Of a DNA stretch of 16,181 nt, positions 5,646 through 13,638 are shown one piece after another. The notes below the pieces were generated by a model. It did no database searches. It was not told the origin of the DNA and worked only from the letters and a program-made list of their open reading frames with translations. The first letter of the stretch is position 1. Every line of letters starts with the position of its first letter. This stretch comes from DATBMY01 sp036554605 (GTDB lineage Bacteria; Acidobacteriota; Blastocatellia; UBA7656), in assembly GCA_036554605.1 (NCBI GenBank), contig DATBMY010000483.1, positions 1 through 16,181 on the forward strand. The letters run 5' to 3'. The position numbers and the translations under genes are program-made.

Positions 5646-8600
5646 CTAGAATTCAATCCTGCCGCCGAGCTGAATCCTTCGCGGGAAAATGCCAAGGAAT
5701 TCGCTATTGACTTGCGACGAGATCACGCCGAAGTTGGCCGGGCTCTGCAGATTGACAACCGGATCGTTGTAGTTGACTTTGTTCAAAGCATTGAGGAAGT
5801 CGACCGAGAAGCGCAGCTTGACGGTCTCGGTTATTCGCGTCGCCTTGCCCACCGATAGGTCGAGCTGCCAGAGCCCAAGACCGCGCAGCGCGCCGCGGCC
5901 GCTTCGGGTATCTTCGCTGAGCCTTACTCGGCGCACCGCTCTGAATACAGATTCCGGATCACCGAAGATATTTAACCCCGATCCGCGGTTGGCCGGGTCG
6001 CCCGATATGCCGATGTTGCCGCTGCCTTTTACGTTCTTCGTAACACCGGTGCCGAAGTCCGCGCCTCCCAGCCCGATGGCGCCCGACGCGAACCCGAGAA
6101 GGGCGCTGCCGCCCCAGACCTGCGCGCCCTGCGCTATGGTGAGCGGGAATCCGCTTTGCGCACGGTATATGCCCGAGACGTACCAGCCCGACAGCAGCCT
6201 GCTAAAGACCGGGTTGGATGTGTCGCCAAACCGGCGGCCGTTCCCGAATGGCAACTCCCACAGCGTGCTCGTATTGAACAGGTGGGTAACGTCGTTGGGC
6301 GACGGCCCATATTCGGCGTCCGGGTCGAATGAGTTGGGGAGAAGACTCGCGCTGTTTTGTACCGCTCCTATCTGATCGAGCGAGCGCGATACAGTGTAGT
6401 TGGCGTCGAAGGTTATGCCGCTTGAGAACCTCTTGCGCACGGTCGCAAAGACTCCGTTGTAGTTGGAGCGCCCGAGCGATGTGCGATAGAAGAGCTCGAT
6501 AGACTGAATATTGTTGAACGGTTGAGCGGCCGCCGCCAGATCCAGGAAGGTCAACCAGAAGTTGCTCAGGTTGCCGTTTATGATATTGCCGGTCTGCACC
6601 GAAGCGAGTCTCTGTGTCCGGCTGCCGTTGAGCGGCGCGAGGTTCGGCAGCAGGTTTTCAAACCACGGCTGGGAACTGACCGCCGTAGGCAAAACGCCCG
6701 CGCGGAGCTGGTCGGCAAGAGCGTCGAATGCCTGCGCAAATGTCTGTCCCGATGCCGGGTCCTTGAACATGTAGGGCATCTGGTTGAGGTTTATGCTCTG
6801 GTAAAGGTTGCGGCCGTAGCGACCTACGAAGCCCGCCTCGACAATCATGCCTCCGGGGATCTCGCGCTGGACGGTGAAATCCACGGTGTGGTTTTTCGGG
6901 ACCGAGATGAACGGGTCGACGACGAACGAGAGGACCTCGCTGAAGGGCTTGCCCGGGATAATGGGCACCGTGGCGGGCCCGAGCAAGGGAACCGGCAACT
7001 GGCCGTCAACGCCTACCCTGAATATATCGCCTTGCGAATTCCTCGTGGTCCCGGTCTGTATCGTCTGACCGAAGCCCACCCCGAGCGTAGGGATAGTTAT
7101 CGTCTGCACCGTGTTTATGCGGTCGTAAAGCAGCGAATACCCGCCGCGCAGCACGGTCTTTCTATCGCCGAACAGCGCGCCCAGGAAGCCTCCCTGATAC
7201 GAGGGCGACCATGCGGCGGCAACGCGAGGCGAGAAGTTCTTGCGGTCAATATCGAACGCATACTTGCGGCCCGATTCGTTTATCGGCACATAAGCGAGGT
7301 CGGGATTGAATATGCGTCCCTGCTCGGCCGCCGCCCGCTTATCTGCAAGGTACTTCACCGGGTCGACCAGCTCGCCCGTGCCGGCGAAAGTGACAATCGT
7401 CTGCCGGCCCTCTTTCTCCGTGGGGGGCACCTGCCACTGGTACATCAGCCCGTAGCTGAGCGTCAGCGAAGGCGTCACGCGCCAGGTGTCGGCAGCATAG
7501 AATTCATATGCGTTGAGCTTTGAATCGGCAATCAGCCCCGTTCCAATCGGGTTGGGCTGGAGCTGGCCGTCGCGCGTTGCGAGATAGGTGATGTTTTCTA
7601 CCTGCCCGAGCAGCGATGCATAAAGCTGGTTGTAGCGGGCAACGTCGGCCGGCTGAATAAAAGCGGGCCGCTCGGTGGCGGGGACTCGATTGAACGACGC
7701 CGAGCCGATCTGCGCGACCGGAGTCGTTATCGAGCCGACGACCTTGTCGTCGCGAAAGTCGAAGGAGTTTATATGGCGGATGTTGGCGCCGAACTGCATC
7801 GTATGCGTATCCTTCGACCAGGTGAGATTATCTATGAACTGGTAGACGTTTATCGTTCGCGCCTGCTTGCGCGCCCGCTGCGTGTCGACGTCTATCGGCT
7901 CGTCGAGCAGCGCGGCCGCAAGATCGAGGCCGATGTTTACGGCCGATACCTGCGGGAAGGGCGAGATGCGGTCAAAGGCTAGCCGGTCGTGTACCCAGCC
8001 GAAACGGAACTCGTTCGTCACGCGAGACGAGAGCAGCCCCGTAAGTCCGGCCGAAAGCGAGCGCGGCCGGGACGGCGTGTCAGCAGTGCCGCGCCGGTTG
8101 ACGATGTCTACCTGCCCGGTCCCGACCTGGAGCTGGCGGTAGGCATTGAACGAGCCATCGAACGTCCAGTTCGATGTGATCTGGTGATCGAGCCTGAATA
8201 TGCCCTGGTCGCCGCGCAGCGATGTCGAGAGGTTGGCGGTAAAGCCGGCCGTGTTAAGCCCATCGCCTACCGTGAAGTCGTTCGCGGAAGGATAGAGGTT
8301 GAGCATCTCCAGAATAGTCGGGTTCGCGCCGAGCCCTCGCGGGTCGAGCGTTCCGGGGTTTATATTCTGGACAGCGCCGGTCGCGTCGCGGAACCTCAGT
8401 TGGCCCGCCTTGAACGAGTCGGTCGGGACTATGCGAGTGACGGTAGCCGCGCCGCGGTTGCGCCGGCCTTCATATAGAAAGAAGAAGAAGGTCTTCTCTT
8501 TGATTATCGGGCCGCTGACCGTGCCGCCAAAGCGGTTATCAATCAGCACGGGTCTGGGCAGACCCACCCGGTTGTTCGACCATGAATTCGAATTGAGGTT

Positions 8601-9365
8601 GTCGTTTTGATGGTACTCGTAGAGCGAGCCATGAAACTGGTTTGCGCCACGCCGAGTGAGAAGCACTACCTGGGCTCCGGATGAGCGCCCGAAACTTGCC
8701 GTCGGGTTCGCCACCGTGACGCGAAACTCTTCAATGGCTTCTATGGGACTCGGCACGACGGTGCGGAACTCCTGCCCGATCACGTTGTCCGACACGTCTA
8801 TGCCGTCGAGCGCAAATGTAGACTGGTCCGTGCGCGAGCCGAAGACCGCGCCGGTAGGAGTCGCGCCCGGCTGGAGCGCGAGCAGTTGATTCGCCTGCCG
8901 GTTCAGGTTGGGAAATAGCCGCGCCGTATCGCCATCGAAGACGTTTCCGATCGAAGAGTCCTGCTTCTGTAACTGCGCCTCCGCGCCCGCGCTGACCGTA
9001 ACCTCTTCGGTGACGCCGCCCGCCTCGAGCTTTACGTCCTGGGTGACGGGTTTGGAGACCTCCGCCTTTATGTCCGTGATCGTCGCCTTCTTAAAGCTCG
9101 CGGTGACGATCGTAAGGTCATAAAGGCCGGGATCGATATTGGCAAAGACGTACCGGCCTTCGTGATTGGTCGTCGTCAACCTCTCCTGGTTTGTAGCCTT
9201 GTCCCTGAGCGTCACCGTCGCGCCCTGGATAACAGAGCCCTGCGTGTCAGTGACGAGACCTGATATCGTAGTGGCAGTCGCCGTCTGCGTGATCGCAAGC
9301 GTTTCAAGCGAAACTATCAGCGACAGCAGCAACGAGATGCATGCTCGGATAGAAGTCTTCCTCAT
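5646..9365 (-). CDS. TonB-dependent receptor, Oar-like, with carboxypeptidase-regulatory N-terminal domain
   Basis: 1239 residues from ATG 9365, which has GAGGAGG eight bases upstream; 22 further codons upstream are in frame but unsupported. Residues 1-31 form a Sec signal peptide (MRKTSIRACISLLLSLIVS...), with cleavage likely near A31. Residues about 34-115 are a CarboxypepD_reg-like beta-sandwich (ISGLVTDTQGSVIQGATVTL...GLYDLTI). A plug-like region follows (about 130-270; DGIDVSDNV, SGAQVVLLTRRGANQFHGSLYEY), then a long beta-barrel ending in IQLGGRIEF with the C-terminal Phe recognised by the outer-membrane assembly machinery. I see no Cys after the signal peptide. In Acidobacteriota such proteins are numerous and are thought to import large substrates such as glycans or peptides, or to act in adhesion; the substrate here is unknown. 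It is a diverged paralogue of the neighbouring receptor. Confidence 0.9.
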   Translation of the reverse strand: MRKTSIRACISLLLSLIVSLETLAITQTATATTISGLVTDTQGSVIQGATVTLRDKATNQERLTTTNHEGRYVFANIDPGLYDLTIVTASFKKATITDIKAEVSKPVTQDVKLEAGGVTEEVTVSAGAEAQLQKQDSSIGNVFDGDTARLFPNLNRQANQLLALQPGATPTGAVFGSRTDQSTFALDGIDVSDNVIGQEFRTVVPSPIEAIEEFRVTVANPTASFGRSSGAQVVLLTRRGANQFHGSLYEYHQNDNLNSNSWSNNRVGLPRPVLIDNRFGGTVSGPIIKEKTFFFFLYEGRRNRGAATVTRIVPTDSFKAGQLRFRDATGAVQNINPGTLDPRGLGANPTILEMLNLYPSANDFTVGDGLNTAGFTANLSTSLRGDQGIFRLDHQITSNWTFDGSFNAYRQLQVGTGQVDIVNRRGTADTPSRPRSLSAGLTGLLSSRVTNEFRFGWVHDRLAFDRISPFPQVSAVNIGLDLAAALLDEPIDVDTQRARKQARTINVYQFIDNLTWSKDTHTMQFGANIRHINSFDFRDDKVVGSITTPVAQIGSASFNRVPATERPAFIQPADVARYNQLYASLLGQVENITYLATRDGQLQPNPIGTGLIADSKLNAYEFYAADTWRVTPSLTLSYGLMYQWQVPPTEKEGRQTIVTFAGTGELVDPVKYLADKRAAAEQGRIFNPDLAYVPINESGRKYAFDIDRKNFSPRVAAAWSPSYQGGFLGALFGDRKTVLRGGYSLLYDRINTVQTITIPTLGVGFGQTIQTGTTRNSQGDIFRVGVDGQLPVPLLGPATVPIIPGKPFSEVLSFVVDPFISVPKNHTVDFTVQREIPGGMIVEAGFVGRYGRNLYQSINLNQMPYMFKDPASGQTFAQAFDALADQLRAGVLPTAVSSQPWFENLLPNLAPLNGSRTQRLASVQTGNIINGNLSNFWLTFLDLAAAAQPFNNIQSIELFYRTSLGRSNYNGVFATVRKRFSSGITFDANYTVSRSLDQIGAVQNSASLLPNSFDPDAEYGPSPNDVTHLFNTSTLWELPFGNGRRFGDTSNPVFSRLLSGWYVSGIYRAQSGFPLTIAQGAQVWGGSALLGFASGAIGLGGADFGTGVTKNVKGSGNIGISGDPANRGSGLNIFGDPESVFRAVRRVRLSEDTRSGRGALRGLGLWQLDLSVGKATRITETVKLRFSVDFLNALNKVNYNDPVVNLQSPANFGVISSQVNSEFLGIFPRRIQLGGRIEF

Positions 9366-9642
9366 GGTTTCCGCCTCCTCGTGAAGTGTTCTTTTAATTG
9401 GTAGATAAAAGGCAGGCGCGGCAACGCGCACCCGCCCCTGGCGCTTCTGCCGGTAAAGATTGAACTATGGACAAACGATAATTCCGAGTATAACGGTTGA
9501 ATGAATGGAGCGGATTATGGAAGGGCGATTCTGGCAGAAGAGAGTGGAAATTACAATAGCAGATTGCACATTTCGAAAAGAAAAAGGGCGCTGCCCGCTG
9601 AAGGCAGCGCCCTGAATCTGTCCGAAATCTTCCGTCACGGGA
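9366..9642. other. intergenic region between the two receptor genes
   Basis: This region contains the terminator of the upstream receptor gene (9585-9613) and the leader of the downstream one. A TATACT box on the minus strand (9487-9492) could be the -10 of the promoter for the gene starting at 9365; no clear -35 is seen. The leader would be about 115 bases and is GC-rich near 9415-9455. Separate terminator and ribosome-binding site suggest the two receptors are independent transcription units. Confidence 0.45.
9585..9613 (-). terminator. rho-independent terminator of the second Oar-like receptor gene
   Basis: AGGGCGCTGCC (9585-9595) pairs perfectly with GGCAGCGCCCT (9603-9613), 7-base loop, followed on the minus strand by TTTTTCTTTTCG. 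It starts 29 bases after the receptor stop and is the clearest intrinsic terminator of the window. Confidence 0.85.
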
Positions 9643-12600
9643 TTAGAACTCTATGCGTCCCACGAGCTGGATGACTCTCGGAGCGAAGGTCGAAGTGATG
9701 CGGCCGAAGTTTACGCTGTTGATGTTGAGGTCGCCGCTAAAGAAGTTCGTGTTGTTGAGGACGTTGAACGCCTCGATGCGGAACTGCAAGCGGAGGTCTT
9801 CCTTGATGGGGATGTTCTTGATGAGCGAAGCATCCCAGTTGAAGAAGACCGGACCGTTGATAAAGGTGCGCTCGAGGTTGCCTGTCTTGCCCGGCGCGTT
9901 GTTGAAGAAGACCTGCCCTTCGAACGGGGTGGTGCCGAACCCTTCGGCGCCGCGTCCCGTCCCGGTGCAGTCGGTGAAGTCCTTGTTGATCACGCTCGGG
10001 TTGATGAAGTAGATCCCGCACGGCGTCTTGAAGATGCCGATCAGGTCTTTGATCTGGCCCTTGGACAGGTCCGAGGTCGCGGTCTGGCGGCCCGAACGGC
10101 CGGCGCGGTTGAGCGTGCCGCGCGCGTCGAGAACCGAGATCGGCGCGCCGGACGTCCAGCGCAGGATCGAGGTTAACTGCCAGCCGCCCACTATGCGATC
10201 GACGACCCCGTTGCTGTCGTTGAGCAAAGCCTTGCCGCGACCGAACGGAAGCTCATAGATCGTGTTGAGGTTGAAGATATGCGTCTGGTCAAAGTCAGCG
10301 CGCGAGTAGTCGAGGTGCCGGTTGAACAGGTCGAGCGGCGGATCGACGCGCGTCTGGCCCGTGCCGCCAGCATCCGTGAGCGTCTTCTGGAAAGTGTAGT
10401 TCGCCTGGAGGTAGAACCCGTTGGCGAAGCGGCGACGAATCTCGGTCTGCAGCGCGTTGTAGTTATACTCGGCCGCATTCTCTAAAACGTTCGCCACAAA
10501 AATGTTCGGGTTCGCCGTGAACCTCACGGTCCCAGCCAGGTTGTTTATGATGTAAGTGACCGCCAGGTCGGCAGGCGTGCCGGCCAGTATTTGCGAGCGG
10601 ATCGTCGCGTTGTTGAGCAGCCCGGCGCTGCCGAGGCGCGGGAACACCGTGAGCGTCTGACAACCCGTCGCCGGGTTGGCGCAGGCCGGGTTGCCGAAGT
10701 TCACGAGGTTGAAACGTGCCCGGTTGAAGTCATCCAGGAAGCCGTTGTTGAAGATGTCGACCTGGTTATAGTCCACGCTGCGGACGAGGTTCTTGCTGCG
10801 GCCGCCGACGTAGCGGATTTCAATCGCGGTCTGGAAGCCTATCTCGCGCTCGAAGCTTACGTTGTACTCCTGAATGCGAGGTACTTTCAGATCGGGGTCG
10901 ATGGCGAATGCCGCGGCCTGTCGAGCACCCGCCAGATTGTTCTGGAGGAAAGTGCGCGACAGCGTGAAGGCCGGCACCGGGATTCCCGGCAGCGCGCTCA
11001 ACCGCGCGTTGAGAGCAGTCGTTCCGGTCGCCGGGTTGATCGCGTTCGAGCCGAGTTGCAGACCCGAATTGTTCAGCAGCGCGTTGTCGGCGGCGCGTAC
11101 GAACTCGTCATTGACGTAGCTCTCGCGATAGCCCGCGCGAAGGACCGAGCGGCCGCCACCCGGGAATATAGCGCTGAAAAACTTCTTGTTGAACTCGGGC
11201 GCCCACGCGACGCTGACTACCGGCGCGAAGTTATCCCAGTCGGCCTTGAAGAAGTTCTTGCCGCCGGAGTTGTTGCCGACGAAAGCGAAAACCCCGTTCG
11301 GGTTGAGGACGGCGGTTACGGGATCGGCGCCATCGGCGATTGCCGGCTCAAGCGCGAGCCCGTCCGGATTACGGACCGGCGTAAAGAGTTCCCAGCGCAG
11401 ACCAAGATTCAGCGTCAGCTGAGGGGTCACACGCCACTGGTCCGAGAAATATGTGGATATGTGCTCGTAGGCCAGATTGCGTAGTGCGGCGACGCCGGGC
11501 ACGAAGCCGGCGTTGCGGCTGTTGACGTTAAAGGTCTGGGCGCCACTGCTTACGATGCCGCCAAGCAGCGCGAGCAGGTTGTTTGCCGTGCCGAGCTGCG
11601 CCGCCGTGATGCCGCCCGGGAACTGGCCGGTTGCAAGGGACGGCGTGTTAACGTTAGTCCCAAGCGCGTAGGTCGGCTTGGTCCCGGCAGCATTGGACGC
11701 CAGAATCGTGAAGAAGTTCAGCTGTCCGCCGAAGCGCAGCGAGTGCTGGCTCTTGACATAGACGGCGTTGTCCTGGAAGTTGATGATCTTCGTGTCGCGC
11801 CCCTGATTGCGGAACGTAACCTCGGGGTTGGTGACGAGCGGCAGCGTCACGAAGAAATCGACCAGGTCTTCAAACTCCGACCCGAACGCCGGATCGCTGA
11901 ACTGGAACCCGCCGCGAATCTCATTGGTGAAGCGGTCGGTCGGGTTCATGCGGTAGGCGAGCGCCAGAAATTGCGTGTGCGCGTCCTGGAACGAGAAGGG
12001 AGTGGTGCTGAATCCCTGCCCACCATCCACGTCGTCTCTCAACAGGAACTCCTTCCTGTAGCTGTAGACGCCCGAAAGCGAGTTCCGGTCGTTGATCTCG
12101 TAATCGACGCGGCCCGTGACCGCCTCGCGGTCCTGGTTGGCCTTCCTGCTGAAGCGGTAACCGGTCGTGTTGAACCCGTCGCCGGTATCCCGGGAGTTGC
12201 CCGAAGGTATATTGCTCAGGAAGCGGCTGGCGACCGCCGGGTCGGCCGGAACGCCCGCCAGTTGAAGAACGTTAACCGTGCGGCGCACACCCGAGTTGTC
12301 GAGATAGCTGAATATGCCGTTGCGCGCTGTGGGCGTCAGCACCGTTTGCAGTCGCGAGGACGACTGGCGAAGGCGGAACCCTTCGTACGCGCCAAAGAAG
12401 AAGAGCTTCTCTTTGACGATAGGCCCGCCCGCGCGGCCGCCGAACTGGTTGCGGTTCAGGAACGGACGCGGAACAAGGTCGGCGCCCGTAACGGGGTCGT
12501 TGCCCGACGCGTTGTTGAAGAAGGTGTTGGCCGCCAACTTCGAGTTGCGATTGTACCAGTAGATGGAGCCGTGGAATTCATTCGAGCCGCGCGGCGTCAC

Positions 12601-13329
12601 CAGCTGAACCTGCGACGCGCCGTAGCCGGCTTCCGCGCCCGCGTTCGCGGTGACGACCGTGAACTCACCGACGTCGTCTACGTTCGGACGATCGGGGATG
12701 AAGTCGACCGCATTGGCCCGGATGAAATTATCCTGCACGTTGATTCCATCGCGCGTGATGTTGGTGAATGAAGAACGCTGGCCGTTGATGGTCGTCGTCG
12801 TCGCGCCGTTTGAAGCTGTGCCGGCCTGAAGCGAAACCAGCGAAAGCGGGTTGCGGCCGTTGAGCGGAAGCTCCTGAATCTGACGCGTGCTGACGGTGTT
12901 GCTCAGCTCGGCGTTCGTCGTGTGGATGACTTCCGCGCCCGCCGTGACTGTCACGTTCTCGCTGATGTCGCCGACTTCAAGCGTAAGATTGAGGCCATAT
13001 TCCTTACCGACGTCGATTTTGACCTCGGTAGCCGTGAAGGTCTTGAAGCCTTGCGCCGTCGCTTTGATGGTATAGGTGCCGACTTCCAGCTGCGGGAAGG
13101 AGTAATTGCCTTCCGAGCCGGTTGTGGTCTCGTGCACCTTGCCGGTCCCATTATCGGTGGCGGTGACGGTGGCGCCCGCGATGACTTCACCTTGCGGGTT
13201 AGCTACCGTGCCGGTGAGTCGGCCAGTGGCACCTTGTGCTGCATATGCTGACGAGGTCAGTCCCAGGCCGCTCATCGAGCCTAACGTAAGGACTAATGTC
13301 AGCGTATAGACTAGAAGTCTTTTGAGCAT
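9643..13329 (-). CDS. TonB-dependent receptor, Oar-like, with carboxypeptidase-regulatory N-terminal domain
   Basis: 1228 residues; ATG 13329 has AGGAGG five bases upstream. The signal peptide is MLKRLLVYTLTLVLTLGSMS... with a good signal-peptidase site at SAYA/AQG (after residue 30). Residues about 37-118 are the CarboxypepD_reg-like domain (GRLTGTVANPQGEVIAGATV...GTYTIKA). The plug-like region includes ELPLNGRNPLSLVSLQAG and RDGINVQDN, both typical of Acidobacteriota Oar-like receptors. The barrel follows and ends IQLVGRIEF with terminal Phe. Unlike its neighbour it has Cys pairs in presumed loops (PACANPATGC; PCGIYF...FTDC), which could form disulfides. It is inferred to be an outer-membrane transporter or adhesin; the substrate is unknown, and no TonB/ExbBD or periplasmic partner genes are nearby. 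Confidence 0.9.
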   Translation of the reverse strand: MLKRLLVYTLTLVLTLGSMSGLGLTSSAYAAQGATGRLTGTVANPQGEVIAGATVTATDNGTGKVHETTTGSEGNYSFPQLEVGTYTIKATAQGFKTFTATEVKIDVGKEYGLNLTLEVGDISENVTVTAGAEVIHTTNAELSNTVSTRQIQELPLNGRNPLSLVSLQAGTASNGATTTTINGQRSSFTNITRDGINVQDNFIRANAVDFIPDRPNVDDVGEFTVVTANAGAEAGYGASQVQLVTPRGSNEFHGSIYWYNRNSKLAANTFFNNASGNDPVTGADLVPRPFLNRNQFGGRAGGPIVKEKLFFFGAYEGFRLRQSSSRLQTVLTPTARNGIFSYLDNSGVRRTVNVLQLAGVPADPAVASRFLSNIPSGNSRDTGDGFNTTGYRFSRKANQDREAVTGRVDYEINDRNSLSGVYSYRKEFLLRDDVDGGQGFSTTPFSFQDAHTQFLALAYRMNPTDRFTNEIRGGFQFSDPAFGSEFEDLVDFFVTLPLVTNPEVTFRNQGRDTKIINFQDNAVYVKSQHSLRFGGQLNFFTILASNAAGTKPTYALGTNVNTPSLATGQFPGGITAAQLGTANNLLALLGGIVSSGAQTFNVNSRNAGFVPGVAALRNLAYEHISTYFSDQWRVTPQLTLNLGLRWELFTPVRNPDGLALEPAIADGADPVTAVLNPNGVFAFVGNNSGGKNFFKADWDNFAPVVSVAWAPEFNKKFFSAIFPGGGRSVLRAGYRESYVNDEFVRAADNALLNNSGLQLGSNAINPATGTTALNARLSALPGIPVPAFTLSRTFLQNNLAGARQAAAFAIDPDLKVPRIQEYNVSFEREIGFQTAIEIRYVGGRSKNLVRSVDYNQVDIFNNGFLDDFNRARFNLVNFGNPACANPATGCQTLTVFPRLGSAGLLNNATIRSQILAGTPADLAVTYIINNLAGTVRFTANPNIFVANVLENAAEYNYNALQTEIRRRFANGFYLQANYTFQKTLTDAGGTGQTRVDPPLDLFNRHLDYSRADFDQTHIFNLNTIYELPFGRGKALLNDSNGVVDRIVGGWQLTSILRWTSGAPISVLDARGTLNRAGRSGRQTATSDLSKGQIKDLIGIFKTPCGIYFINPSVINKDFTDCTGTGRGAEGFGTTPFEGQVFFNNAPGKTGNLERTFINGPVFFNWDASLIKNIPIKEDLRLQFRIEAFNVLNNTNFFSGDLNINSVNFGRITSTFAPRVIQLVGRIEF

Positions 13330-13535
13330 CGTATCCTCCTCACTCGAGTTGCTACTCCCTGAAAAGGGCTGTAGGTTATAAACTTGTTCTCACGGGTTGT
13401 GAAACTTATAGTGAAAATGGAGTGGAGCCCGATTATTTGCAAGGTTGATGCCACCTGCGGGGCATCGGGTAAGCGGTTTAAATGCTTATAATTGGCAAGC
13501 TCGGCGTGGAGTGATTGTAGTCCGTTTCTCCAAAA

Positions 13536-13564
13536 TTCTGGAAGGCTCTACGAAAAATTGGAAA
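13536..13564. repeat. 29-bp direct repeat, right copy (partner at 5547-5575)
   Basis: The shared 9-base and 16-base blocks (TTCTGGAAG, TACGAAAAATTGGAAA) are identical to the left copy, and only three of the four bases between them differ. It directly follows the DUF512 terminator stem in the direction of minus-strand transcription. Confidence 0.7.
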
Positions 13565-13582
13565 CCCGGGGTTCTGCCCGGG
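13549..13582 (-). terminator. hairpin terminator of the DUF512 gene
   Basis: CCCGGG (13565-13570) pairs with CCCGGG (13577-13582), 6-base loop. On the minus strand it is followed at once by TTTCCAATTTTTCGTA, which is the repeated element. It begins 56 bases past the DUF512 stop. The stem is short but GC-only. Confidence 0.55.
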
Positions 13583-13638
13583 CCAGGACAGCCCCGCGGA
13601 AAGAGGTATCCGGGGGCGGCGCGCGAGCCTTTGCTCAA

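Larger units (their letters stand above)
13330..13638. other. 309-base intergenic region upstream of the second receptor gene
   Basis: It holds the promoter and leader of the minus-strand receptor gene (starting at 13329) and the terminator of the DUF512 gene. Minus-strand AT-rich boxes (TATAAC near 13375-13380, TATAAG near 13407-13412) are possible -10 elements but lack good -35 partners. An imperfect inverted repeat, TTCTCAC-GGG-TTGTGAA, lies near 13385-13401. One copy of the 29-bp direct repeat is at 13536-13564. No gene is visible. Confidence 0.5.

Noticed and set aside
5484..5858. Plus-strand frame of 124 codons over the receptor 3' end
   Set aside because: Runs through two terminator-like elements and into the receptor coding region on the opposite strand; no ribosome-binding site.
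6522..7523. Long plus-strand open frame of 333 codons
   Set aside because: It is antisense to the receptor gene, has an Arg-rich composition typical of GC-rich shadow frames, and has no ribosome-binding site or family features.
9366..9431. Longer start of the first receptor gene
   Set aside because: It would place 22 residues before a clear signal peptide, while the inner ATG has a strong GAGGAGG.
10591..11484. Plus-strand frame of 297 codons
   Set aside because: Shadow of the second receptor gene on the other strand; rich in Arg, Glu and Val without domain signals.
11743..12771. Plus-strand frame of 342 codons
   Set aside because: Same as above: antisense shadow of the receptor gene, no supporting start signal.
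13385..13401. CRP-like binding site upstream of the second receptor gene
   Set aside because: The half-sites are in the wrong orientation and spacing for TGTGA-N6-TCACA, with two of seven positions mismatched.
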